A stretch of DNA of 64,000 nucleotides. It comes from Mya arenaria (Eukaryota > Mollusca > Bivalvia > Myida > Myidae). Shown here in pieces: positions 35,520 to 45,660 of the stretch; within the stretch, counting starts at the first letter, position 1; every line of letters starts with the position of its first letter. The stretch lies in the NCBI RefSeq assembly GCF_026914265.1, contig NC_069126.1, positions 39,249,725 to 39,313,724 of the forward strand, written 5' to 3'. Under the pieces are notes generated by a model. That model worked only from the letters and a program-made list of their open reading frames with translations. It was not told the origin of the DNA and searched no databases. Position numbers and translations under genes: made by a program.

Positions 35520-35898
35520 TGTCAGCCCTTGGACAGGGCAGCTTTAAACCACAGGGCCATACTTAGAACAATCTTTGAAAAAGACAACTACATTGTACAT
35601 GTATGTCAAACTGCATACACAATGCTATAAGGAAGTAGTTTTCATTTGAAAGGTGAATAAATTTTTTCTCCCTCTTAATTTGTGCTTGATATTCCATTCA
35701 TATAAAATGTTACCATGTTAACTAAGTGTTGCTGATAAATATTAGGCTCTGCCTTCTGTCTTATGTTTTTCTTATTACTGCTGGAGACTTTTGTACATAG
35801 CAAAGCAGGTCGTGTCGAATAACATGAGATGTATATCATTATTAAAGTATGAAACATTTAAATGTCTTTAAATACACTGACCATCAATTTTCATAACA
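35520..35898 (+). mobile_element. LTR retrotransposon fossil, one LTR with primer-site-like edge
   Basis: A block starting TGTCAGCCC and ending CATAACA (TG...CA) is followed directly by TGGTGTCAGAAGT, which resembles a tRNA-Leu-type primer binding site of Metaviridae-like (Gypsy) elements. A related partial block lies at 36369-36545. No gag or pol coding is recognised between or beside them. It is an old, reduced, clearly broken element. Confidence 0.5.
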
Positions 35899-36368
35899 TG
35901 GTGTCAGAAGTACATCACACTGCTAGTGAGGATGGAATACCAAACATAATTATATTCTTTGATATATACCCATCATAAATCCACACCCAATACATATCAC
36001 AAAATACTTTAACCCGTTTTGTGCTCCAGTGCATTACGGTCGTATTCCACACTTGTGACGTCACGTCATAACAAGTATCGTTGCGCAATGTTAAATTGAC
36101 GTCATTAAACCAAAGAGTGCATCCTTAAAATGAAAATTATTATGCAAATATGTGGCTTTTAAGCGATCTAACCAGTAATGTATATAATAAAAGGGTTATT
36201 AGTACTGCGTTTTGATCCGGAATGTCATATTCGACTCTCGTGGATTTTTGTAGATTTTGATTTTTCTCGGCTTGCACCTTGTGAAATCCGAATCTGCAAA
36301 AATCTACTCGAGTCAAAACAACCTACTGGATCAAAATGCAGTACTTATAATCACATTATATACCAAAC

Positions 36369-36545
36369 CTGTTACCCCTTGGACAGAGCATCTTTAAACC
36401 GCAGGGCCATACTTTGAACAATCTTTGTAAAAGACAACTACATTGTACATGTATGTCAGACTGCATACACAATGCTTAGGAAGAAGTTTGGAAAATGAAG
36501 AATTATTTTCTCCGTCTTAATTTGTATGCATTAGATGGCTCAATA
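36369..36545 (+). mobile_element. Partial second LTR-like block
   Basis: It shares the order CTTGGACAG.GC, TTTAAACC.CAGGGCCATAC, GACAACTACATTGTACATG and CTCC.TCTTAATTTGT with the block at 35520-35898. It is shorter and has no primer-site-like edge. It is the remains of a second copy or of the partner LTR. Confidence 0.5.
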
Positions 36546-37437
36546 AATACAAAGGTAGGCAATTATTTTATTGTCCTCTGTCACTGTCCTGATAGCTCCG
36601 TATCTCATTAGTTGCAAAAGGTTGTAGGTTCATGACCAATGTGTCATACAGAAAGAAAATGTTGAATGTAGAATCAAGTAGCTTTCTTTTCTGGCACTCC
36701 AAATTAAATACATGTAGTACTGTAACATTTGGAATGCCCAGAATTCGTTCGATTCCTAGGCAACATGTATCAGGTGTTGCAATACATTTGGCAAATACTT
36801 TTCACCCGTCCTTGTAGATCTAAAAAATTTTTCGTTTGGCAACAGTAGTTCATATAAGGTTGCTAAAATAGTGTTTAAATAATTCTGATACCTAGATATG
36901 CCTTTAATTGCAGCAATTTAAACTCCAACTCATGATGTCAATTGAGCTGGTTAAGCCCTACTGCAGTTCCTTGGTGTGGGGATTGCTTGATTACTTGAAT
37001 AAACAAACAGTTATTGCATTGGAAAGTACAATATATGAACATGCAATTTTCCTGCCCTGACTCCATACAAGCCTTAAATCTTAGATCAATATGTACTTGG
37101 GGCTATGTGTTATATCAATGAGAACTATAAATTATGTTCAATTTAGTGCCTGAATTCACTTATGATATGTCATTCCACATACTAAAACACTAGCATGTTC
37201 TTTAAAACCAATAGCATTAATATGCTTTGTTATGATATAAACCATTGCAAAGTTGGTAATTTGGAAACACAAAAAAATTGATCTGCTTGGGGTTTGACAT
37301 TGTCTTTCTAGACAGCTGGACTTGTCTTGCAGTTACTTTGAAAATCTTCAAATTTAAAGTTAAACTAAACAAGACTGAAGCATAAAACTTAAAATACCAT
37401 ACCAAAAGGGGTTTTAAATACTTACAAGAACATTCTC
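36546..37437. other. No recognised gene
   Basis: A short tRNA-like B-box (GGTTGTAGGTTCATGACC) at about 36622 hints at a SINE fragment. Nothing else is seen before the transposon. Confidence 0.3.
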
Positions 37438-37445
37438 ATATTACC
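37438..37445. repeat. Target site duplication, left copy
   Basis: ATATTACC directly abuts the left end of the transposon. The same 8 bp abut the right end at 45653-45660. Eight base pairs is the characteristic duplication length of P-superfamily insertions. Confidence 0.93.
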
Positions 37446-37985
37446 CACAGGTGGTTAGCGTGTGGTAATTTTTTTATATATAATATACTGAAAGGTAAAC
37501 AACTCAATGTATGGGAAAATGATACCAACATTAATCTGACCGCTGTTTTTCCCTTAATTATGCACCGATTTTAACAAACAAGGTACTGTTACAAAGCTAA
37601 CACATTTATCTACACAAAAACAATAGGCAATACTCCATTTTTTCAAACTACATACAAGTTTAAGCCTTCCAAACGTCCGAAATCGTAACTAGGAAAACAT
37701 CTGATTGCATTTTGGTTCGTGGCTACAAAGGCTTAACATGCCATAGCCCGATGAATTGTAACGAAATTAGGGCGTATGTAGATGCAAACGATGGAACACA
37801 ATAAGTGTCCACCGGTAATAACTCATGATATCAACATACTAACTTTATACGGACCTTTTATTTGCAACGAAGCGATCGACGACAGCTACACCGCCATGTC
37901 AGTTTTATGCACATGCGCAAATTTTTGTAACGAGTAATTTCATTGGCTGTCAACTGTTAGCGTGTTGGGCCCGGCTTCGCTGATA
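37446..37985. repeat. Left terminal inverted repeat, 540 bp
   Basis: It matches 45100-45652 in reverse complement from CACAGGTGGTTAGCG to GGCCCGGCTTCGCTGATA. It contains ACACCGCCATGTCAG, a YY1-like promoter motif, about 140 bp before the helicase ATG, plus a CG-rich stretch. Both ends of the element therefore carry the same possible promoter. Confidence 0.95.
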
Positions 37986-38045
37986 GTGCAGTTGAGTAGA
38001 GGGGTACCAAATATTTCCCGCGATATGTCAAATCTGTAAACAAAA

Positions 38046-39021
38046 ATGAATCTTAATGCAGAACAAATAAAAGCCATCGAAATAAGCTGCATTGGACATA
38101 ATCTTTTAATTTTAGGGACCGCAGGCACTGGGAAAACCCACGTCATTAAACATATTGTCGAAACTCTAAAAAGTAAGGGAAAAAATGTGTCGGTAACAGC
38201 AACAACGGGGATAGCATGTTGTTTGCATGCAAATGCAACAACAATACACAGGTGGTCAGGTATTGGGGACGGCAGGTATGGGGTGAACGATATTGCCAAT
38301 ATTGTGAAGCATAATGCCCAGTACTTAGATGTGAGAAAAAGAATATTAGAAACTGATGTACTTGTAATTGACGAGTGTTCAATGTTAAGTAGAAAATTAT
38401 TTGACTCTCTCAATGAAGTCTGTAAAATGAAAAACCCTGAACTTTTATTTGGAGGAATTCAGCTGATTCTCTGTGGTGATTTTACACAGTTACCACCAGT
38501 ACCAAACTACTTATATGCTGAATCTGGGGGATTTTGCTTTAAAAGTGAACTGTTTAGCAGATTATTAACTCACAGAGTTGTGCTCACACAAATGAATCGA
38601 CAATCAGACCCACAACTTATCAAAGCTATCCATGAGGTATCAGTTGGAACAATAACAAATGAAACAGAAAAGTTCCTAACCAGTTTAAACAGAAGTATCC
38701 CTGCAAGAACAGATACCATCAAGCTTTTTACTAGAAACGACCAAGTAGACACATACAACAGAAAAAAAATTGAAGATTTTCCCGGTGCAATGTATGAATT
38801 TGTGTCCGAAGATAATGGTGATAGAAAACATTTAAATCAAATGCTAGCTCCAAAAACATTGTGGCTTAAAAAGGGTGCACCTATTATCCTAATTCGAAAC
38901 TTAACAGGTAAACTTGTTAATGGGCTACAAGGAACTGTTCATGACATCACAGAAAATGGACTAATTATAGACTTTCCTTCATGCAAGCTTAAAGTTCCTA
39001 TTGAAAAGATGAAATTTTCCG
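38046..39021 (+). CDS. PIF1-like helicase-PHD protein, exon 1
   Basis: The ATG lies 60 bp inside the left terminal repeat in a good context (AAAATGA). The exon encodes residues 1-325 of a 956-residue protein (exons 38046-39021, 39391-39496, 39810-40016, 43334-44915). Superfamily 1B helicase motifs are complete: Walker A GTAGTGKT at 24-31, TATTGIA at 51-57, Walker B VLVIDECSM at 105-113, GDFTQLPPV at 144-152, and LTQMNRQSD at about 180. PIF1-family enzymes are ATP-dependent 5'-3' DNA helicases. The exon ends in phase 1 at CCG/GTAAGC. There is no Rep/HUH nuclease, so this is not a Helitron protein. Confidence 0.93.
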
Positions 39022-39390
39022 GTAAGCATTTTTAAAGTCAAAATTTTAAATTATTTACCAGAATAAAGCATCAGTCATTGACTATAATTATAAATATGTA
39101 TGGCTTTGTTTCAGAAAATGGCTAATTTACACAACAACTCTTGAAAATTTCTTACCAACAGAAACGCAAAGAACCTTATTGAAATAAATTAATTTTCAAT
39201 TTTTAAGCCGGTTCAATTACTTAAAAGTTTCAAAGTTAATGCTGCTCTGATATATGGGTACGAATACAGTATCAGTAATTATGTTACACACGTCCCTAGC
39301 GCCTTTGAACCGCATAGTTTATTATTATATTTGTACACAATATTCACTTGCTCTTGAAAAATGGCTAATAAATGCTTTTTTAAATTTCAG

Positions 39391-39496
39391 TATTCAGTCC
39401 AAGGAAGAACTGTGATGTTGCCACCAGAGTGCAGTACCCAGTCAAACTAAGTTTTGCAATTAGTATACATAAGTCGCAGGGACTGACTCTAGAAAG
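39391..39496 (+). CDS. PIF1-like helicase-PHD protein, exon 2
   Basis: Acceptor AAATTTCAG and donor AAG/GTTTGT bound an exon with phase 1 in and 2 out. It encodes VFSPRKNCDVATRVQYPVKL then SFAISIHKSQGLTLE. The last part is helicase motif V of the PIF1 family (A.SIHK(S/A)QG.T), which is needed for the ATPase fold, so this intron interrupts the helicase domain itself. Confidence 0.9.
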
Positions 39497-39809
39497 GTTT
39501 GTTAATCAATCAGTAATACATAATAACTGCTACACTCTAGTTGAGTGTCCCCATTATCCCAATCAGACTGCATTGAATGTGAAGGCTTGATTAAGGCCTA
39601 AAATAATGTTTGGTTTGGTGAAAAGATCAGAAAGTTCTGAAGTAGTGTCTTAAACCCCTAGGGGCGCACGTTTTGGCTAGGCAGGGATGTGTTGCCCCAA
39701 AAAACACTTTTACCCCTAATTATGACTGTACATATATATACCATAATTTGTCAATAAGAAAAATATAAAATCAATTGTTCATTTCTAACATGATATGTAT
39801 CTGTTTCAG

Positions 39810-40016
39810 TGTGGCGATTGATTGTCACCAGATTTTCAAGCCAGGACAACTAGGCGTAGCTATTGGACGTGTCAGAAGTTCACAGAACTTACAAGTTATA
39901 AACTTTAATATGAAGAAATGTGTCATCCCTCAACCACCAGATGTCATTAACTTCCTGGGTGAGGAGTCTGGGGTGCTACATGATGACAGAAGTTGTTGCT
40001 GCGGTCAAGAAACTAG
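39810..40016 (+). CDS. PIF1-like helicase-PHD protein, exon 3
   Basis: Acceptor ATCTGTTTCAG and donor CTAG/GTAAAT bound the exon, with phase 2 in and 2 out. It begins S-VAIDCHQIFKPGQLGVAIGR then VRSSQNLQV, which is PIF1 motif VI (normally 'Q.YVALSR'), and so ends the helicase domain. It continues PQPPDVINFLGEESG and a Cys cluster (SCCCGQE). The TAA at 40018 lies in the intron, and the frame resumes at 43334 with matching phase. Confidence 0.88.
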
Positions 40017-40369
40017 GTAAATATTGTGTACCAAATATATAAGTACTGGTACTTACCATTTATCTTGCTGCTTAAGCTGGGGCTGTATCCACACAATGGG
40101 TAGTCACTTAGTGCTGCAGGCCTTCTCATAGGCCTTCTCATAGACCTTTATCAATCCATATGTATTATTCTCATAATGATTTAATGTTATGTAATGAAAT
40201 TTGCTACCCATGCAGCATAACACATTTGATGTATATATGTATATATAATATCCACTTCAGTACATATGCACTTAAGTTCACTTCTCAGTCACTCAATCTT
40301 CCAAGATGGGCATGATTTATGAAAAAGTTATCTCAAAACTTAGTTTGTGGCACACAATTCCTACAATAA

Positions 40370-42777
40370 TCACACTCGTATGACTTTTATTTTCTTATAT
40401 TCTGTAGATTCAACTTTTCGTTTTCGAGCTGTATCTGTCTTTCTGATTGAACAGTTGTATGGAGAAGCAGCATATTTATTTTTGCCAGCATTACTTTTTT
40501 GAGAGACTGTATTTTGTCCTAATATTATACTATTTAGAGCCTGCCGATACTGGTTTGCATTAGGGTTACTATTTGCGCCATGATATGTTGCCCTCTGTTG
40601 GTTAAATGTATTTTCTATTACATCCGAGTTGAGTAGTCCTGGGGTAATGAAGACCTTTGAAGGCTTTTTCAGAAGTAATTTTGCTAATTCACAAAATCCA
40701 ATTATGCATGATTGTATGTCCTCATGACACTGATGTGACATTAATTGTTTCTGACGTTCCTTTGCAGACAATGCTGTAGCACCTAAAGAACATTCTTGCC
40801 ATTCATGAAACCAATTTGCAATTTCAAGAAGTTCATGTAGTCTTTGATCATCCAGTGATTTAATAGGACGCATGTCTTTAAAAATGTCAATAAGTTTTGA
40901 AGTATGTTTCAGTAAGTCGATTACTCCATCTAAAACTGAACCATTTGCTCCCAGAGTTTGTTGATACTGTGACATAAGATGAAGCATATCATTGTCCAAA
41001 ACTTCCTCCGCTAAATGATTCCGCATTTTTTGCTGGTTTGTAGGGAAAATATGGTCACCACTTAGTTTTCTGTGAAGAGCTATGCCATTAGTTTTGTCCC
41101 ATTTGTAGCTGTCTATAAACATCTGCCACTGAATTGTGTGCTGGCTGGGAAGAGTTAATAATCTGGTAGAGGTTTTATGCTGACCACTTTTTAACACATT
41201 ATTTCTGATCTTTTTTATCACATGCTTACAGTCCATTATGAAAACCACTTCTCCAAATGTACAAGAAGAACATGTTTTGAATTTTTTCTCATAGCTTGTA
41301 TTCATATGCATGAATGTTCTGTTACTCTGAGCACCGTCCATGCAAATGTAAGATGTGGTAAAACCATACAAATTTAAAATGTCAACAGCTTCCCAGAACA
41401 GTGAATAAATCTCAGGTGCTTGAACACCATCCGAAATAAAGTGCGCAAATGGAAAGCGAAAGCCAATTATACCAAGGAATACAAATTGCAGGGCATGTGT
41501 ACCTAGTACCTTTTCATTTTTTCCTTTCCGCATAGTGTTCGAGAAGTTTCCCTCTTCTCCTAAATCAGTGAAGCCAGATAATTCAATAACATCACCATTC
41601 TTGCACAATTGAAAGTCACTTTGAATTGACATTTCATCTATGATGATGCCCCCATAGTATTCTTCTGGGAGAAGATTTCGCAGTTTCGCTTCGTCTAACA
41701 TCCATGTTAGCATATCTTTGTCGAAGCCAACATGCTGCCTAACACGGTTCTTGTATTGAATAAGAGTGGATTTTGATGGCATGATCAGGTACTGACTCTC
41801 CCGAAAACTTTCATATGACTGAGCTGCGGCAGTACCACTGGAGACACACCTTTATCATGCCTTCACTCCAGCGTCTTCCTCGTGGGTCTTTGTCGGCATT
41901 TTTGGCTTGATTAACAATTAGCTCGATCATTTCCTTTGTTGCACCTGGTATAAGCTTTTTCACATTTTCATTTATTTCCATGTCATTGTCATGTGTTGCT
42001 GATGTTAATGGTTCTAACTTTTCTTTATTGTTCCAATTTTCCTGATTCACTGACATATTAACACTCACATTTTCTGGACCTATCATTGTCATCTTCTTAC
42101 ACTTAATACAAGTGCTGCTAAAAGCATTGAGTGATATCACCCTATTACAAAGTTTTGTTCTTACAGATCTTTTGCAGTTACCATATTTGTCTGTAATATT
42201 TTCCAGAACATGAAATCTAGTCAAAGACACATTTTTAGATACAGTCACACCTTCACACAGAGGAATTAATTGAACTGCTTTAATAACAGTGTTTAAACAT
42301 TCTGAAGTGGACTGGTAGTTTTTAGAAATGTTTACAGCATTTAGATCTATTTGTGTTCCACTAATGCTAAGCTGAAATTCACCATTACTTTGGAAAAATA
42401 TGCATTTTTTAATACAGTTGCCATTGCTTTTTGTATTTGAGTCAAGTTCACAAGTAACACTTGTTGATTCACTTTTGATAGATGTACACACTGTTGTTTC
42501 CAGTATTCCTTTCACTTTGACAAAATCAAATAGTTCTACTTCATTCATATCTACTGGCTTCAACCGTAACCCAATATATGTGGTTGTCATGGAATTACGG
42601 GATTTTTGTTTCCTTTCCTTTCCTACATTTGGATAAACCTTTGTGATATGGTCCACAAATACACGTTTGGATGCTGTGTGGCTTGACCCGGACTCCTGCA
42701 TCTCAAAATGATATGCATCGTAGAGATGATTGACTTCCACACGTCCACTTGTGTCTTCCACAATGCGTGTCAATAAC
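40370..42777 (-). CDS. P-element/THAP9-type transposase, exon 2 (one frame break)
   Basis: Acceptor TTCTATTTAAG is followed by frame 42777-41811, and then by a second frame from about 41845 to the stop at 40370. The frames overlap near 41815-41850, after RGRRWSEGMIKVCLQWY and before AQSYESFRES. One small indel, or less likely an unusual splice, separates them. The second frame holds the RNase H-like core: IIIDEMSIQ (first Asp, near 41637), CMDGAQSNR (second Asp, near 41335) and SDVIENTF (D-x2-E, near 40620), followed by GANSNPNANQYRQALNS. This spacing and the 'NP...(Q/F)..AL' end match P transposase and THAP9. A short Cys-x2-Cys (TCIKCKKM) is near 42100. P transposases cut and paste DNA at the element's ends. 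Confidence 0.87.
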
Positions 42778-43185
42778 CTTAAATAGAAAACACAATATTA
42801 TGTGATTCGTAATGAAAAATGCAGTATTTGATTATAATCAGAATGCTTGATATTTGTTATGTTTTTATTGACAACAATAAAGAAACAAAATATCATTTTG
42901 AGGAATGTGCAGACTGATCTGGATCTACACTGGTTGATGAACATTAAATATGTTTCTATTGAGTAAGATGTAATTTATGTAGTATTGTCTTGTCTGTGAC
43001 ACCAAAATAATGTCATTAATATTATGCCATGTCTTTGATATATAAAAACTCCAATAAAATGCACATACAACAGTTTATCTCTACAATTTATATAAAATAC
43101 TAATTAAAAGTATTTCATTCATGTTTGTGCACTCAAATCTGAATGTTAAAACCTCTATACTTATTAAATATGAGATACCCTTTAC

Positions 43186-43253
43186 CTCACATTTAAGTTA
43201 TATGTGCCACCAGTGCAAATCCATATCATCGAGCAAAAATTTGCAGACTCCAT
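43186..43253 (-). CDS. P-type transposase, exon 1
   Basis: The ATG at 43253-43251 has a strong context (AACAATGG) and opens 22 codons (MESANFCSMIWICTGG..) to donor GTGAG/GTAAAG. It ends in phase 2, exactly what the acceptor at 42778 needs. The joined N-terminus continues LLTRIVEDTSGRVEVNHLYD, then SKRVFVDHITKVYPNVGKE and TTYIGLRL. A THAP zinc finger is not seen. The LYDAYHF...VFVDHITKVYPN...YIGLRL pattern recalls a winged helix of the RFX/D5 type, which could replace THAP as the DNA-binding domain. That last point is an inference. Confidence 0.65.
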
Positions 43254-43333
43254 TGTTCACTATAAACTGTTTAAATAAGTTTTCATTTTAACAATTGCTG
43301 CAGACTTTAAAAGTAACTAGTTTATTTTCACAG

Positions 43334-44915
43334 ATTAACAGACAGCTGTTCCCTGACAGCACAGAACCTTACAGTGGAGGAAATTATTGAGGAAGTGACA
43401 GAACTGGATGAGCAGGTACAGGAGGATGAGGATTTTGACTTGGAGTTTGATGATGTGATCCGTATGATTGATTCAACTCCAAGTGATTTACCAGATCTAC
43501 CAAATGATTTAAATGTTGAAGACATGTTGAGTTCACTTCAATGTAAAAATGTTCAAACAACTAAACAGCTAAACACTAACAATATACTGAAAATAATAAA
43601 TCAGACTAAATACATCCAATTCTGTAAGCAAGAATACACTAAGCTCTCAAAAATGGTTGAAGATTTAAAGATTGATCCTTCAAAACCTGTGCAAAGTAAA
43701 CAGCAAACAGAATTCTACTCTAAAGTGCATGAGTATCACACAAGTTCTGAGTTTCGAATGAATTGTCTAAATTTCTTTGAAAATGTGATCTTTACTGAAG
43801 AACACTTACATATATGCTTTAATATCTCAGTTCAGATAAGAAAATATATACTAGGGAAAAAAGCTGAGCTATTTCCAGTTAGTGCCCGGAAGATAACAGA
43901 TAGAAAAGTAACTAATAGTTCAGATGCAAGGGTTAGATATATTGGAGGTTACTGTGTTGCAAAGGTAAGACACAAGTACATGGAAAAGAAAACTAGTTAT
44001 ATGTACAAGACAGATGAAAGCAGCCAGGTCCAATACCACGAAGCTGTGTTAGCAGTCAATGTTATTGATTCACTAAAGGTAGAAGAATACTATATTCAAC
44101 AAACCACAAGTAACACAGAGTCACTTCTAGATGTTAGTAGAAGGCAAGTCCAAAATAGGTCACTTACCAATATATCAGATCAGGTGTTTACAGTATTCCA
44201 AAGGTTGACTGAAAAGTGTTTAGAATTTTTAATTGATGAACATTTGAATAAATATGGGAGCAATTTGTACCAGGTTCTAACAGACAACATTATTAGTGAC
44301 AATGATCTTAATCAACAATTTTGTACTGTGGTCAGACAAAGTTTTTTGCAAAAAGAAGAATTTGATGAAACTTGTCAAAGTGGAAAATTAAATGACAGTA
44401 TAATTGGAACCATATACAAAAAAATTATAAAACTCTTTCACATGGTAATGCTAAATCAATTTAGGAAGGATATGCTGGAGTCATTCAATGTTGAGAAAAA
44501 AATGGCACATCGAAAGCAGATCAGGGTGTCCTCAAAAGGCTCAAAATCTAAACATCCAACATCTACACTACAGCATGAGGAGCCAAAGCCTGGAACTTCC
44601 AGTGGATCTGTTGGCGGGGCATCATCCCGTATCACAAAAAGAAAAGTACAGGACTTGAATGACAGTTCAGAAGAGGACATAAATGTGTTGAGTGTGAATG
44701 AAATAGAACACAGTCATGTCAATGAAAGTACTGAATCTTGTAAAATATGTAAATTGACAGAGTATCAGGCCCCGCATCTAACTGAATGGATTAGCTGCGA
44801 CGGATGTGATGGATGGCTACATCGTAAATGTGCAGGCCTTCAAAATCATTTTAAGTGGCAAAAATTTAATCGATCTGGTGTTAAATTTTACTGTAACGAT
44901 TGTGGAGGTTGTTGA
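43334..44915 (+). CDS. PIF1-like helicase-PHD protein, exon 4 (middle region and PHD finger)
   Basis: This encodes residues 430-956. It begins with an acidic linker (EEIIEEVTELDEQVQEDEDF), followed by a helical region of about 330 residues with a RVRYIGGYCVAKVRHKYMEK motif that I cannot assign to a named domain. A Ser/Lys-rich low-complexity stretch follows (about 820-890). The C-terminal 58 residues form a PHD finger: CKIC, then CDGCDGWLHRKC, then CNDC (C4HC3 order). PHD fingers usually bind histone H3 tails, which suggests chromatin targeting. The open frame can also be read as a separate gene, but no promoter is seen and the phase and acceptor favour fusion to the helicase. TGA is at 44913 and AATAAA at 45026. 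Confidence 0.88.
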
Positions 44916-45025
44916 CTGTTCTTATCACATATTATTGCACATGCATTTGAGTTTATACATACCATGTAACAACGCACATTTTGTACAAATACCGTTGCAA
45001 CAACTGGTCGTTTATAAATTTCTTC

Positions 45026-45031
45026 AATAAA
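45026..45031 (+). terminator. Polyadenylation signal of helicase-PHD gene
   Basis: AATAAA lies 111 bp after the stop codon and 69 bp before the right terminal repeat. Confidence 0.6.
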
Positions 45032-45099
45032 CAAATCGTCTACTTTTACTTTCAGTTTTCTATTTCCGGTAGTATGATTCCCACTTGTATACATACATG

Positions 45100-45652
45100 T
45101 ATCAGCGAAGCCGGGCCCAACACGCTAACAGTTGACAGCCAATGAAATTACTCGTTACAAAAATTTGCGCATGCGCATAAAACTGACATGGCGGTGTAGC
45201 TGTCGTCGATCGCTTCGTTGCAAATAAAAGGTCCGTATAAAGTTAGTATGTTGATATCATGAGTTATTACCGGTGGATTGTGTTCCATCGTTTGCATCTA
45301 CATACGCCCTAATTTCGTTACAATTCATCGGGCTATGGCATGTTAAACCTTTGTAGCCACGAACCAAAATGCAATCAGATGTTTTCCTAGTTACGATTTC
45401 GGACGTTTGGAAGGCTTAAACTTGTATGTAGTTTGAAAAAATGGAGTATTGCCTATTGCCTATTGTTTTTGTGTAGATAAATGTGTTAGCTTTGTAACAG
45501 TACCTTGTTTGTTAAAATCGGTGCATAATTAAGGGAAAAACAGCGGTCAGATTAATGTTGGTATCATTTTCCCATACATTGAGTTGTTTACCTTTCAGTA
45601 TATTATATATAAAAATAGATAAAAAAAAATTACCACACGCTAACCACCTGTG
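45100..45652. repeat. Right terminal inverted repeat, 553 bp
   Basis: Reverse complement of 37446-37985. It differs by a tandem GCCTATT duplication, a missing 6-bp segment and a few substitutions. It carries the same YY1-like CATGGCGGTGT motif, so the right end may also fire a promoter directed into the element. Confidence 0.95.
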
Positions 45653-45660
45653 ATATTACC
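45653..45660. repeat. Target site duplication, right copy
   Basis: ATATTACC, identical to 37438-37445. Confidence 0.93.

Larger units (their letters stand above)
40017..43333 (+). other. Intron 3 of helicase-PHD gene, hosting the transposase gene
   Basis: The donor GTAAAT and acceptor TTTATTTTCACAG join exon 3 to exon 4 in phase 2. The complete transposase gene (40370-43253, - strand) lies inside. This is a gene-within-an-intron arrangement on opposite strands, all inside one mobile element. Confidence 0.82.
37446..45652. mobile_element. P-superfamily DNA transposon carrying a PIF1-PHD gene
   Basis: The element is 8207 bp, with inverted ends starting CACAGGTGGTTAGCGTGTGG at both termini and an exact 8-bp target duplication. 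It holds two genes on opposite strands: a four-exon helicase-PHD gene (+) and a P/THAP9-type transposase (-) that lies wholly within the third intron of the helicase gene. The terminal repeats differ by only a few small changes (a 6-bp insertion in the left, a 7-bp tandem duplication and extra A residues in the right), so the insertion is probably young. All helicase-PHD splice junctions keep frame. The transposase has one apparent frame break. Confidence 0.92.

Noticed and set aside
36600-36660. tRNA gene
   Set aside because: Only a B-box-like GGTTCATGACC is present. No A box or cloverleaf could be formed, so at most it is a SINE fragment.
38146-38758. Open frames antisense to the helicase
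   Set aside because: Shadows of the helicase coding frame, without motifs.
38046-40016. Helitron or host PIF1 gene
   Set aside because: There is no Rep/HUH nuclease and no CTRR end, while inverted repeats and an 8-bp target duplication enclose it. A host gene would not sit between transposon termini with a nested transposase.
43374-44915. PHD protein as a separate gene
   Set aside because: The frame has no ATG at its start (GTG at 43374), while a good acceptor at 43333 gives the exact phase needed to continue the helicase exons.
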